From Brachionus rotundiformis (Eukaryota; Rotifera; Eurotatoria; Ploima; Brachionidae), in contig JAESIW010000136.1 of the NCBI GenBank assembly GCA_016802295.1, forward strand, positions 266,177 to 330,176: a stretch of 64,000 nucleotides of DNA, written 5' to 3'. This document shows, piece after piece, positions 19,190-32,101 of this stretch. How positions within the stretch are numbered: position 1 is the first letter of the stretch; every line of letters begins with the position of its first letter. The position numbers and the translations under genes were made by a program. The notes under the pieces are model-generated. The model was not told where the DNA came from and did no database searches. It saw only the letters and a program-made list of their open reading frames with translations.

Positions 19190-22100
19190 ATGACAAAAAA
19201 TAAACTTTTATTAATTTTAATAAACTATTTGATTGGATTGAATGCCCAATATAGCTACATAGACAGCCCAGTTGAGGACGACTTGACCGCAAGTCAGAAC
19301 CCCGAGTATGGTCGCTTGACAGGTGATGTGCAAAATTGGGCCACCATAATTCAGAATTATATTCTTCAGGTTGGCTTCCAAAATTAATTAATAATTAGTT
19401 TAATAGATTTAATTTCAAGTCGGCAAGTGATTTGATTAATAAAGACCTGACACAGGAGCTATTTGATTTGGCCAACTATACCGTCGAGGCCAAAAATGGT
19501 CAAGATGTTGTCAAAGAGGTCAAAGATACACTGAGCAATTATTTTTCACAGAAGCAAAAGGCTGCTTTGGTATTTGGAATTAATTTAAAATTTTTAGAAA
19601 TTAATTGTTTGTTTATCTGATAAGAAAATAGCCAATAGAGCTGTGGAACTTTATGATCAATTTCTGGAAAGTGAAGCCAAAATTTGGAAAAATTATTCAG
19701 GAGTTCATGAATTAAAAACTGACTATTATCGAGATTCAGATGTTCCCAATCTTTTACCAACTGATATGGAGTTTTCTACGTATTTTCAAATGCTAATTAG
19801 TTATTTTTTTGTTAATTAAAATTATTAAAAATAGATATTTTAAACAAAAAGTAAGCTTCCAGGACTCGATAGTAAAAATATCTGACGAAATACCTCGCAA
19901 TGATCCAAGGACAATCAAGACCGTAATGTACACCAAAGGACTTGACCAGGTCTTCAAAACGAACAAAGACAAAGATTCTTCATTAAGGTGGCAATATTTT
20001 GGTTCAAGCACTGGTCTAATGCGTTTGTATCCAGCGCGAGAATGGGACACAAATTTCGCTGGCTTTTACAACGATTACGACCCGAGAGTCAGAAATTGGT
20101 ACATTGCGGCAACTAGTGGACCAAAAGATGTTGTCATCATTATAGATTGTAGTTTATCAATGACTGGCAAAAAATTTGACATAGCCAAATCGATTGCCAA
20201 GGCTGTTATTGACACTCTTACGTCTCATGATTATGTAAATGTTGTATGTGGAAGAGCTAGTCATTGGAACGAGGTTGGCAAGGCTCAATCGTTTCAAACT
20301 GAAGTTTTAAGCTGTCAACAAAACAGAATTGTTCAGGCTACTTTAGCTCATAGGCGAGATCTAAAAGAAAAAGTTTCCGAGTTGGTCGCTGGCGGAACTA
20401 GTGAATTAGAGTAAAATAACATTTTTATTTTTCATTAATAATATTTTTATTTTTCATTAATAAAATATTTATTTTAAATTAAATTAAAAAAAAAATTACA
20501 ATAATTTATTGTTACAAAGAATGGCATTTAAAACAGCATATGATTTATTGAACTCGAACCAGAGAACTGCTTGCCAGAGCATAATTGTGTTCATTACAGA
20601 CGGTCAAGACTCAGATGGTGAAACAGTCAGATGTGGCGAAGGTATCAATTCACATTTTTATAAATTATATCCAAATAAGTATTTATTTAGGATACTACAC
20701 CCGATCTGGCTACGTTCCTGGTCCAATTTGTATCTACAACTGGACAAAAGTATGGGAAATAACTTCTGAAATGAATAGAAATTTGTTTCCTAGTGCAAGG
20801 ATATTCAGCTATTTGACTATTGATGATGGTGAAGAGCTTCCGGGCCATTTAGCTTGTGATAACAATGGAAGCTTCAAAAAATTAACAGATGGAGAAAATT
20901 TGATTTCCAAAATGAGTAACTATTATGAATATTTGTCATCAAGTACTTATTCAAACGAGCAGGGCCTTTGGACTGCACCATATATCGATGCCGGTAATTT
21001 AGGCCTGACCATAACATATGCAGTACCTGCTTTTAGTAAAATAAACAAAAAGTAATGATAAACATCAAATAAGAGTTTATCTAATTAAATTATATTCCAA
21101 GATTGATTGGAGTTGCGGCAGTGGATGCAACACTGGAAGAAATCGAGAACATTTTGACCCAGTATCAATGGGGTGATGTTTATTCGTTTTTGATAAATAA
21201 ACAAGGAGAAGCTATTTTCCATCCGGCACTCTCTTCGCGCCAAAATGTAGCATATAATAATATTATTAAACTGTTTATTATTAGTTTTTTAAAGATAATG
21301 GAAGATCCTATAGTAGTGCCTATAACCAAATTGGAACAAGATAATTACGGAAATCCATCTGAATTTTCTGTATTGCTGAAAAATATGATAAGCGGCAGAG
21401 AGGGAAAGATCAGAATAAAAAATGCCAATAGGCTTCTTCCAAAGGTAATACAATTATTTATTAAGTAAAAATTTGTGGCCTAGAACACCCGGTATTCCCA
21501 GGCGGTCACCCATCCAAGTACTAACCGGGCTCGACGTTGCTTAACTTCGGTGATCGGACGAGAACCGGTGCATTCAACGTGATATGGTCCTAGGCATTTG
21601 ATTACCATCTTAAAAGCACTCTTATCTTTTTCCATATTTGAACTATTGGAAAAGATTTCTTTCCAATTTATTTTAAAAACCAATTACTGTGGCAATAAAA
21701 TTCATTCTTTTTCCGAATATAAATCCTAATCTTAGGAGTATTATCAAACAGAGCGATAGCTTTTTTTAAAACTTAAAAATTTTTTTTTGAATGGTCTAAA
21801 ATGTTTATAAGTGTTCTTGTAATTTCTAATCATTAATTAATTAATTTTTTTCATTCAGACAAGAAAATAATTTATTTTAACTAAATTTGAATTTTATTAT
21901 GAATTTTATAATTTTCCAATCTCTATGAAATCATATTAAAAGTTAATTAATAATCCAAAATTTGATAACTAAGTCTCGATTAATTAACCAAAACTTGAAC
22001 TCGACTAGAACCATAACCAGTAAAGTAACCAGGTCATTTTTCAATAGGTTTCTTTGATCAAATAGATTCGAGTATTTTATAAAATCTTAAACTAATTTTG

Positions 22101-24092
22101 TTCCAAATTCTTAAATTATTTAAAATCAAAAATATAATAATTGCCTTATTAATAATTAATAATAATTTATTTTAAATTTTAAATTAAAAAAAATTAACTA
22201 AATAAAAAACTTAATTATTTTAAAATCAATAGAAAAATATACAACCTGCGACCTATTACTATGCCAGCTTGGAAGGTTCGGACTATTCTTTTGCATATAG
22301 TTTGTCAGATACTGACATGGTAATTTCTAGCCAAAATGTAATTATTTTATTAATTTAATCTTTTTCATAGAGCTTTAGAGAGATAAGCGAACCATCTGAT
22401 TTATCTTTGTATAAAAAAAGCTATTTTAACTTGCTAATAGAATACAACAGCTCAAAAGCACGGTCAGAACTTCCAAATGAATTTGAGGCATTGGAAGTTG
22501 AAGTCAACTTGAGCAAATATCCTGGTCTACGTGTCTCTTATCCATATTCAAGCATATTCTTTGCTCCTAATGTGTACTGTGATCCAAACTCTTACTTTTA
22601 TGATGACGATTTGGCCTCTAAAACTGTTGATGCTCACAACTACATAAATAGTCACATATTTGATAGATCATTTGTAGATGGTGGATGCGATGTAGGCCTT
22701 AAGTACAAGAAAGGAACTCGAGCTTATGTTCTAATAAGTCAACCTATTGAGAGTTATTGGAACAAAAGACCGGCCGAGTCAGTAAAAGAAGTCAAATGGA
22801 CATATGTGGGCATGCGATCTGGTGTTTTTAGGACTTATCCCGGTCATCGATCAGTTCGTCTGTACAATCCAGTCAGTAGATCATGGTATAAAAGAGCCCT
22901 AAATTCCCAAACAAAAACAACCTTGAGCTCACCTTATCTGGATGCTGCTGGAGCAGGAAAAATAATAACTATCTCTCAAGCTGTATTCGAGGGCATGCAG
23001 GACATATCAAAAGAAGCATGTGACAAAATTGTGCACAAAAAACCAGGCGGATGTCACTGTAATAGGGGCGAAGACTGTGAGTCTGGAGTTTGCTATGTAA
23101 GTAAAGCAAAAGGCACAGATATCAATTTACCAAGGTGCGCCACCAATCGGCTCATTGGCGTAACTGGAACTGATCTTGGCTACAATGATTTTCAGACTAA
23201 GATAATGAGTAAAATGAAATCAAGTGATAATTTAAAATCATGTGGTAAAGAATACAAGTGTCCAAATGGGCTGGACACTTGCGAAACTCGTTGTTATCTG
23301 TTCGACACAAATGCCATTCTCATAATGGCGCCTGAGTTTATTAATGAAAAAGATTTAGAGGAGAAAAAGTACTCTCAGGTGAATCTTGGTATGATAGAAG
23401 GCGAGATAATGAAAGATTTGATTTATCGGCATGGTTTTTTAAGAAGACTTGAAAACATTGATTTTTCTGGCACATGCACTATTTCTCCTTACCAACCAAA
23501 AGTAACTTTGGAAGGAATTCCCACTAATCCAGAAGATCAAGACAACTACTACAAAAATAGAGGGCCTATTCCATCATTTCAAAATGAGTATGGTTGTATC
23601 CAAGATGCTGTCAGATATTCTGTCAATGAATCAATTTTAGGAGATTATAACAGTAAAATTTTGATTGGAAATCTAAGTGGTCCATGCATGAATGGCTTTT
23701 ATTATGTGGCAGCACTTCCAAAGACCAACCTATTTTTACTAGTAATAGAAAATTGGCAAGATAAGAAATCAAGTTTTTTTTACAATTTTAACTGTAGAAT
23801 AACCCGGAAGTAATCAAATCAAAAATATATTTTTTTTAAATTTACTATTTCTTTATCATTTAAAAATTTCCTATTAAGCATCGTTAATTCGGGAAATTTT
23901 CAACTCATTAATGGAACCTGTGCTCACCAAGATTTGACTTCGAAGACAATGCGAGAAGAGAACAGATGTCCAGCTCTAAGACAACTTCAAATTCCATGCC
24001 AATACAATAGTCAAAATTTTGTAAATATGAATCCATATATCATCTTAATTTTCTCTTATCTTCCAATTATGTTTTTAATCATTAAAAAATAG
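19190..24092 (+). CDS. CACNA2D: Voltage-gated calcium channel alpha-2/delta subunit-like (VWA and Cache domains)
   Basis: Extracellular auxiliary subunit that promotes surface delivery of voltage-gated Ca2+ channels. Eleven exons in phase: 19190-19369, 19420-19569, 19625-19779, 19835-20410, 20520-20641, 20691-21051, 21102-21246, 21295-21444, 22233-22319, 22371-23809, 23879-24092; about 1192 residues. There is a signal peptide (MTKNKLLLILINYLIGLNAQ), then the family approach sequence WQYFGSSTG..R.YPA..W and RNWYIAA. The VWA domain has an intact MIDAS DxSxS at about residue 266 (DCSLSMTG) and FITDGQDSDG. Cache regions follow (WGDVYSFLINKQGEAIFHP; GVFRTYPG). The cysteine-rich end includes TMREENRCPALRQLQIPC. 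It ends in a hydrophobic segment (YIILIFSYLPIMFLIIKK), suited to GPI attachment or a membrane anchor. Intron 8 (21445-22232) carries an antisense 5S gene. VWA/Cache proteins of the CACHD1 type are related, but the C terminus favours alpha-2/delta. Confidence 0.88.
21478..21595 (-). rRNA. 5S ribosomal RNA, copy 3 (in a CACNA2D intron)
   Basis: A complete 5S rRNA on the minus strand, identical over 118 nt to copies 1 and 2, with intact internal promoter. Similarity with the other copies stops at the 3' end of the gene. The long T-run terminator is absent; the next Ts are a run of five, 6 nt further on (around 21467). It lies antisense within CACNA2D intron 8, so it is an insertion into a gene body. 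Confidence 0.95.
21596..21711 (-). repeat. 5S upstream flank, copy 3
   Basis: About 98% identical to 7549-7665, including the upstream palindrome (about 21645-21667). It runs directly into repeat R copy 3. Confidence 0.8.
21690..21790 (-). repeat. Dispersed repeat R, copy 3
   Basis: AAAATTCATTCTTTTTCC ... AAATCCTAATCTT and the following GATAGCTTTTT match R copy 1 at 2320-2390 beside the MULE relic, at roughly 80% by eye. This ties the intronic 5S to the same repeat family as the transposase remnant. Confidence 0.65.
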
Positions 24093-24284
24093 TATTTTTT
24101 CTGATATTTAAATTTGTTTTATTTTTTGAAATATTAATAATCGAAAATCCAAGTTTTTATACTATAAAGTTTTATATTTAATTTTGAATAAGAATTTTTT
24201 TAATAAACAAATAATTTAAATATTGAACTTTTTATCTTAAAAATTTAATTCAAGTGTCCATTTAAATATTTTTTTACTTATTCT

Positions 24285-24780
24285 TAAACTTCTGATTTCC
24301 AATCAAGTCGATCCTTTGGCTTAACTCTTGCTTTTCTTCATGTCATTCCCATTTTGGTGAGCTCTTTCATGAATGTTGACTTCCATGTTATTGCTTGTGG
24401 TGTCCATTGGAGAGCTCTGTTTGGTATTCGTATTCTTTCCATTCTTAATGGAATGGAAGGAATCGCAGTCTTTTATTCTTGATACATTGACTTAATGGCT
24501 CTGACTTTGCTCTGAAGTGACCAGTGAATCCCAAGAACCCTTCTCAGGCTACTAGTATGTAAGGTGTTTAGGCCTTTTCTATCCAATTCTGAAATTCCCC
24601 AGCATTCGCTTCCATTTACCAGTGTTGTATATATTGATTTCCAAGCTGGTTTGAGTCTGGCAACTGCTACTTTTGCTATTGCAAGTCTTTTCTCCATGTC
24701 TTTATGTCTTCCCATTGTTCCACTTATGATACTTAATCTAACTATGCGAATTCACTCACACACTCAATTTAGGTACCATC
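24285..24780 (-). mobile_element. LINE reverse-transcriptase C-terminal relic
   Basis: The minus strand 24715..24473 encodes MEKRLAIAKVAVARLKPAWK, then VNGSECWGISELDRKGLNTL and LRRVLGIHW. This is the pattern seen downstream of the reverse-transcriptase domain in non-LTR retrotransposons (A...L...W...LLYGSE.W...LRR.LGI.W). After stops, a further block (IPNRALQWTP, MKELTKMGMT, KPKDRLDW) matches the end of such ORFs. Stops and frame changes show it is dead. The family is not determined. Confidence 0.75.
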
Positions 24781-27700
24781 TATGGTCATCATGGTATCTT
24801 ATTTAAATAATTATTGAATAAAAAATTTATCTAATTGTTAAGAGAAAATGTTTAAAATTTATGTCAAAAATGAAATAGAATTTTAGATTTTAGGTAGGAA
24901 GCAGTTTGTTTTAGAGCAAATAAATTAGTATTTTTTGATATTTTTTTAAGATAACCAGGTTTTTCTAAATTGACTAGTCACGTAAACACATACCAATTTG
25001 TTCATTCAAACCTACTTTGGCCTGATTAAATGTGGTCTAGAAAAAGAACAATTTGAGCGCATAGGTCACTGGATTTTGCGGCCAACTTAAAGGATAAAAA
25101 TATTTCTCAAAAAGTAAGTTTTATTGATTAAGAGCTTAATGAGAGAAAACAATTTATCTTGATTAAATAAAGTAGAATTTTATAGCATAATTTAAAACAA
25201 GAGCGATTTGTTGACACAAAATTGATTAATTTAACCCGGGAAGCCACTTAACTTCTTTGCCTTAGCTCACAATACTTGTCAATATAAAAATCGTAATAAA
25301 CTTGATTACAGATATCCGATTTCAATTCGGAGACCAAATAAAGCTCAATATTTGACTAAAGAAAAATTTAAGTTTTCTCAAATTAAATTAATTTACTCAC
25401 CTATATCAAAAGAAAATTGTTTAGTGATTGACTTTGAATCAATATTTGGTCAAAAACCAAAATATTATTTAATAAATTGAGAAATAAATTTTCTTTTTTT
25501 GGTAAAAGTTTTACAAAAAACACCATTTTAATTTAGAAAAAAAAAAACTTAATTTTCAAATAAGATAAATAAATAATCAACTAGAGCAAATAAAATATTT
25601 TTATTTAATTTTTTTTTCGCTAAATCAAATCTTTTCCAAATAAAATTTTAATTTAAATCTCAATCTGTCAAATTAACAGACAATTTTAAATTTTTCATAT
25701 GGTATCGTATATCAGTACTAAAATGAGAAAAGTTTATTTTTAAAACTAGTTTAAATAATTGTCAAAATTATTCAAATAAAAATTCTAAACTTGCCCTATT
25801 ATTTACTTTATTTGTGGTTAGTTTATTTTAAATCGCTTTCAATCAAAAGAATCGGAACATATGCTAAAGGAAGCCTTTACAGGTGCATTATTGGTGCAGT
25901 TCAATCACCAAAGCCATTAAACTATAGTCTGACATTTAAACTAATATATTTAATTAGTTAACTAGGCAAGTTATATTTTAAAATAAATTTCAGCTTTAAA
26001 GCTTATTTTTTAATCGATCATTTTCTTCTAGGTTATTTAAGATTTTAATAAAGTTATTTTAAACTAGCAGTTCTAGTTTATGTATTTGTTTAAGCTAGTT
26101 TCATTTAAATTCATAAAGCATTTAGATGTAAATCGTTTATTCTGGTTACAAAATAAATATTTAAAAAATAAAATAAAATTCATTAATTTAAATTAAATAA
26201 AAGTTCTTAGCTTATGTATTTATGGAAAAGCGATAATTTAATTTTCATTTTTGAGGGTCAATATTTTTCAAAATTTACTCACTTGGTTAGCAAACTTGAT
26301 TTAGCATTCTTTTTGAAAAGAAAAAAATAGCTTTTTTTTTATTTTCAGGCACTTGAAGTTCTTTTGACACCATTTTTTTAATCATATGTCAACGTAGATA
26401 ATTTTTTTTCTTTTAATAAAAATTTTGTTTATCTCCGAGGTTGGCTCTAACCCTCGCTTAAATCCAATTGTAGCAAAATATGTCATTTGTAGAGTTATAA
26501 TATGTTAATTACAAATCAATATTTGTAGGAAAAATTTTCAAATTGGTAGCTTGGTGTCTTTATTTCTGGAAATTTTATTAGAAAAGCGCTTAAATAATTA
26601 TCAAAATTGGTAAGAATTTTATCTAGTGAGGATTTTATCATGTCTTTATCTATTTTCAAGATAATAAAATAGAAATTAAAGGCTGACCAGATCAGAGATT
26701 TGTAAAATGTTCAATCATTCTCAGTGGATTAATGTTTGGTATGAATTTTTTCCAAGTTTCGAGCCTAGCTTAGAGCTTGGTAATGGACTTTTAGCATGTA
26801 TTTAGTAGATTAGCTTTCGCCTGGTCCGGTTGGAGTCAATTTGGTGCATGGCAAAGCTTATTTTCAGGTTATTTTTGACACAATTTTTTAATTAAATGTC
26901 AACACAGATAATACCTGAAGCAAATTTTGTGTATTTAAATGGATGTCCGATCTAGCTTAGTCTAAATCTGGCCAGCAAAATGAAACAAAATTAACTTAAA
27001 AGCTTTATTTCCTTTTTATTTTGTGATCACCAAATGGCTTTACTTTTCAGCACGCGATTTATTTGTCCGCAGCGAATTCACTTAGCCAGACAGACAGACA
27101 GACAGACTTCTATTTCCGCAAGTTCTGAAAATAGATTTAATTAACATTTTTATAAAAAAGTAAACAAAAATATTCTCAAAAATATTTATTAGATTGTCTA
27201 CACAGATCACAATTTGGCAACATTTATCCAAATAATTCTGACCAAGATCAAGTCGAACTTGGCGCAATTAAAATGATACCTTAAACATTTAAGCTCAGAT
27301 AAACAAAACCAGTATATCGTATTTGTACGGGCTTCAACACAATTTTTATTAAAAGAGTTTTTCTTTATTTTCAATTTGAGCCCTCATTTGAATAAAAAGA
27401 ATTTAGCAAACAAAAAAGTTTAAAGTGATTATCGAATACGTATTAATAACTTGAAATCTTATAAACACAAATTTTTATTTAAAATTATTTATATAAAGAA
27501 TGCGAGCGCATTGTAGCGGCTTAGACCATTTTTTCAAATGAATTTTTTTCCTATATAAATTCTATTCATATTAAGCTTGTCAAGTTGAGCCAAAATTATA
27601 TTGACTCTAAACACTTAATTTTAAAGGGCTTAATGAATATTCAAAGCAATTATTCTAAACTCGTAGCCTTGTGAGTTTAGGAGTTTTTAAGATTTTTAAT

Positions 27701-27834
27701 CAGCTAATCAACACTATTTTTAGGACTATTTTTCTGTAAATTTACCAATTTCCTTCATATGCTTTTTACCAAGAGAAAAATTATTTTTTAAATTGTGAAT
27801 TTAGATATAAAAAATGACTATATGAATTAAAATA
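24781..27834. other. Gene desert with decayed repeats
   Basis: About 3 kb without supported coding sequence. A roughly 40-bp motif occurs twice in direct orientation (26364-26402 and 26874-26912: TTTGACAC..TTTTTTAAT...ATGTCAAC..AGATAAT), each soon after TTTTCAGG. A (CAGA)n microsatellite of about five units lies at 27087-27107. The right end includes the semaphorin promoter. Confidence 0.55.
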
Positions 27835-30800
27835 ATGTTCTTGAATGTAAATTTTACTCTGTACATTTTGATGTTGTCTTTTGTCATATCTATAACCGGA
27901 TTTCATCATAAACTAGACTCAATTATATCAATTAGCTTTAAAAATTATACAAGTAAACTTAAATGAGTAGATTTAGATTGAGAATAAAAATTTATATCTA
28001 AAGATGATATTGTGGAGACTGCTGAGGACTGGTTGGAGCCGTTTGGGAAAGTTAGCGTACTCGAAATAAGTGAATTTTCTGATTATTTGATCCTTGGAGC
28101 AAAGTTTGGTTAGGCAAATTAAATTATTTTTTATTGATTTTTAATCTTAAAGAAATAAACTAATTAATCTGCGAGTAAAAGACTCGAGGATCGAAGTGAG
28201 AAAAATTTAATGTAATGTTAACTTATAAATTATTAATTGTTCCAATTTAAAGACTGGTACAACTGAATTGACCAGTGCAATTAAAAATTGTACTTTCAAA
28301 TCATGCATCAATTATGCCATTATGCTCATTCCAATCTTTAGTTATGAGGGATTCAATAAATTGTTGTGTGGAAGCTACAATGGATTTTTCCAATGCATTA
28401 AAACATTCCAAAATGTGGTACATAATCAAAACAATTAATAATGATATTTATTTTAAAAATTATAAAAAAGCAAAATGGAACTATTGAATATTTTTCCGAC
28501 AAACCAGAGTTTCTTGCACCAAAAGGCTTAAATAATAGAAGAAATAGTGTTTTTCACTTAACTACAAATAAAGAAAACAATGAAAATTTATTGTACATGG
28601 CATCATCTTGGACCGAGAATGGACAATATTTGTCGGCTTATACTAGTCGAAATAATTATCAGCCAACTTCTTTATTTAAAAAAATTGGAGGTATTCGAAT
28701 TCGATCAGGATTTTGGTATAAAATTTTACATTTTTTTACCAAGCTACCAAGGATTTTGTACGGTTTTTGGAATTCAGTGACAAATTGTTCCTTTTTCAAA
28801 ACGAAAAGTCGTTTGAGATTGACGAAGGCGAAAGAGACAGGGACATATTGGTAAATTACTTTAATAAACATACTCTAAAAACATATATTTATTAATATAT
28901 ACTTAAATATTTATTTTAATTATATAATAGAATTAGATATAAAAAATATAATTCAAAAATTAATTTAAATTTAGAGTGAATTTTTTTCCCAGGTAAAATT
29001 TAAATAAAGAGCTTAAAATTTAAAACTCGGTTGCGCAATTTTTTTAATTTAAAAATTATTTATATAGCTATTATCAAATGTTTTAAGTTTTTAATCATAT
29101 CTCACTTGGATATTAGTAACTAATAGTAAAGAATATATTAAGACTTAAATTAATTTCCTCTAATTATTAAGTTTAATGATCATTTGTGTATGTTTTGTTT
29201 TTTATTTTTTAGAGAGAAATTATCTATATAGTGTTAAAAATTGTAGACAATACAAAATTTTATTTTTCCAAAATAGCCAGCCTAAAATGGATGATTTTAA
29301 TAAATTATTTCTAGACATCAACCTCTCTTGTGACTCAATTCTGCAAAAATGATGAAAATATCTTGAGAGATAGGTCGCCGGCATTTTTCACGGATCTTAC
29401 CGCAAAAATATACTGTTTCAATGACGCATTTAAGACCAATTCGGCAAATTTTAAAATATTTAAATTTGACTCTTTAGGTAAGTAATTTGCTTTGATTTTA
29501 AAAAAATGTAAAAAAATTATATCTAGAACATGTTTCCGATTTGGTAAAAATCAAAACAATGCATTCAGTAAAAAATTTATTTTATGGTGTTTTTAATACT
29601 CCAAAGTATTAGCTGATAATTAATGATAAACAAATATAGATTAACTTAATTTAGAAACCAAATAACCGGTACGGCAATTTGTATCTTTGATGTCAATGAC
29701 TTTGCCACTGTTTTCCATAATGACAATTTTAAACAATCCAGCTACGACCGTAAACTATTAATTTAATATTTTGAATATTTTTTAAAATAATACCATTAAG
29801 CTACAATACATAACCAGGCTGAATTCGCTCCGCAAACATGTCCAAATCTAACTTTGCATGACCAATACAAGTATGCCAGACTAACATCTAAACTGGGCTA
29901 TATGAGTAAGGCCATGTTGCCAGTTCAGCAACGAAAGGCATCATTCATGTCAACTGATGAGTTCAGATTGTCAACTTTAACAGTATTAGATGACCACTCG
30001 CTTATTTTTCCCTCAATCAAAAATTTCGCCCGATATGACTTTTTCAATGTCATATTGGCTGGCACAGGTAGGATAAAAGATAGCTTTTAAACTTAGATGT
30101 TAATTAAAGTCACATTTGACCAGATAATGGTAAATTAATGAGAATGGTTCATTTTTTTAATCGGGATTTTTTTCGTAATCAACGAGTTGAAGAGGAAAAT
30201 TTTTTGGTCATTGAAGATATACAATTGTTTACTAATAGATCAGTCAAAGAAATTCGAATAATGAAGTGAGTAAAAACGGAGCCAACAAAAAATATATCCT
30301 TTAAATGATATAAAATTACTAGAATCTCATTTATTTTTAATTAGAAAATTAAAAAAAGTTGATAAATTTAAGAAAGAGTGGATAATAGAAATGAAAATTT
30401 GAGTTATATTAAATAAAATCCACACTAAACTGAAATTTAAGGAAATTCTTTGGCAAAATGGTAGTGGACTTGAAGGAAAATTTAAAAATAAATCACCATC
30501 ATAAACTTTGTCTTTCAGATTTCCACATCAATCTTCGATTGACAGCGTTTTAGGCGAATATGCTTAACTAACTTAGATTGTCTGACTTGTTTGGCAAAAT
30601 ATTTTTTTTTTCAAATAGACATAATGAATTGATGCTAAATTTCATCATAACACTAAATGAACATCTTTAACTATCTTAAAATATTTGTTTTTCTATGCTT
30701 TTCCAAGTAAGATATATTGACATATTGCCAAACAGATGACAAAAAATGGTTGATTGTTAAGCTGTCAAAGATTTTTTGAATATTTTTCTGACTTTATTTT

Positions 30801-32101
30801 TCTAAGTGAGGTTCTTATAGTTTATAAAACTTGTTTTCAAAAGTTTCCAAATTAGATCAGGTGGCAATATTTTGCTGACGACCTGATTTTATGATTCGCA
30901 TTTAAAGCTAGAATCATCTTAGTTTTAAATTTAAAACTTAGAATAAATTGAATAATCATAAATTAAAGTCCTAATAAGATATTTTTTTTTTTTTGAATAT
31001 AGGTCTGAAAAAATAAATAAAAACCTTTATCTGAAAAAAAGACTTATGTAGACATGATGACTTGAATATCAAAATATTCTAGATTTTAACTTTTGAGCTT
31101 TTTAAAAACAAATTGATTCATTAAATTCAAAATTTTAGAATATTATTTATCTATATTTGATTATGGATAATAGATATTTATCTAATAGAATAATTAAAAA
31201 TAATAAAGATTTTTTTTTCAAAAATCAAAACAATAATTTTTATCTAAGAAATAGAAACAAATCATATGTCAAAATTGTAGCCATAGCAGATGATCAAGTG
31301 AAAATAGTAACCAGTGATTTTTGTGAGTTTCATGGTTCGTGTGAAGAATGCCAAAAAGCAAATCAATTGCGGCACCATTTTCTAGATGAAGAATGCGTAT
31401 GGCTCGAAAAATGTGTATCAAAACCAAAAATGGAAAACAGTGGCCAAGTAAGATGCCAAAACTCGACAGAGCCGTCATATCATTTAGCCAAAATTCAAAA
31501 TGTAACTTTTTTTGAGCATGGAACTATAAATACTACCAAAACTTCAACTGAAATCATGTTAAAAAATATAAATCAAACTAATAATATAACTTTGAAAGTT
31601 ATGACTATTATAATATCCGTGTTAATGGTTCTATCAACTTTTATTTTAGTCTTTATAGTTTTTAGAAAATTTAAAATATCATCAATAAAGAAAGTTTTGA
31701 ATTATAAAAAGAACAGTTCAAGCAAACCTAAAATAGATGTAAAAGCAAAGCACGCAGATAACTTTGAAAATATCTACTCAATGGTCAACACAAGCAATAG
31801 GGTTCAAAATTTATACCAAAAGACCACATCAATACCTAACTTTAAAACAAACACCAAAAAACTAAATTTTGGTACAGATAACCATAATGAATTAAATATT
31901 TTTCAACTTGACCAACTACCATCCGACTTAATGATAGATTTTTGCTCAATATCTATTCCGAATTCATTATCAAATTATCAACAAGTAAACAATTCGAAGG
32001 AGACAGTGATATATGCCGATAGGCCAAGCTTTATGATAGAAACAGAAAACCAGGAAAACTATTTTGAAAATAACTTAATTGGTAATAAATTTATTATCTA
32101 A
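27835..32101 (+). CDS. Transmembrane semaphorin (Sema, PSI, TM)
   Basis: Cell-surface guidance protein of the semaphorin family. Exons supported by phase: 27835-27952, 28004-28108, 28176-28195 (tentative), 28253-28414, 28471-28690, 28744-28850, 29315-29477, 29527-29605, 29655-29749, 29801-30067, 30124-30265 and 31139-32101. A small exon of 3n+1 nt must lie between the last two; 30519-30546 fits. That would give about 822 residues. Exon 1 is a signal peptide. Sema features: VSVLEISEFSDYLILGA, CINYAIMLI..LLCGS, VTQFCKND followed by FFTDLTAKIYC, NLFYGVFNTP, AICIFDVNDFATVF. The PSI domain has CEFHGSCEEC..CVWLEKC (about residues 564-595). One membrane span lies near residues 655-677, then a tail of about 145 residues. 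No Ig or thrombospondin repeats are seen, so it is closest in layout to class 1/6. Confidence 0.85.

Noticed and set aside
22371..23809. CACHD1 as identity for the VWA/Cache gene.
   Set aside because: Parts of the Cache region resemble CACHD1, but the intact MIDAS and the cysteine pattern of the C terminus fit alpha-2/delta subunits better.
27087..27107. Short tandem array resembling a CRISPR or telomere repeat.
   Set aside because: It is a four-base microsatellite of about five units without spacers, in eukaryotic DNA.
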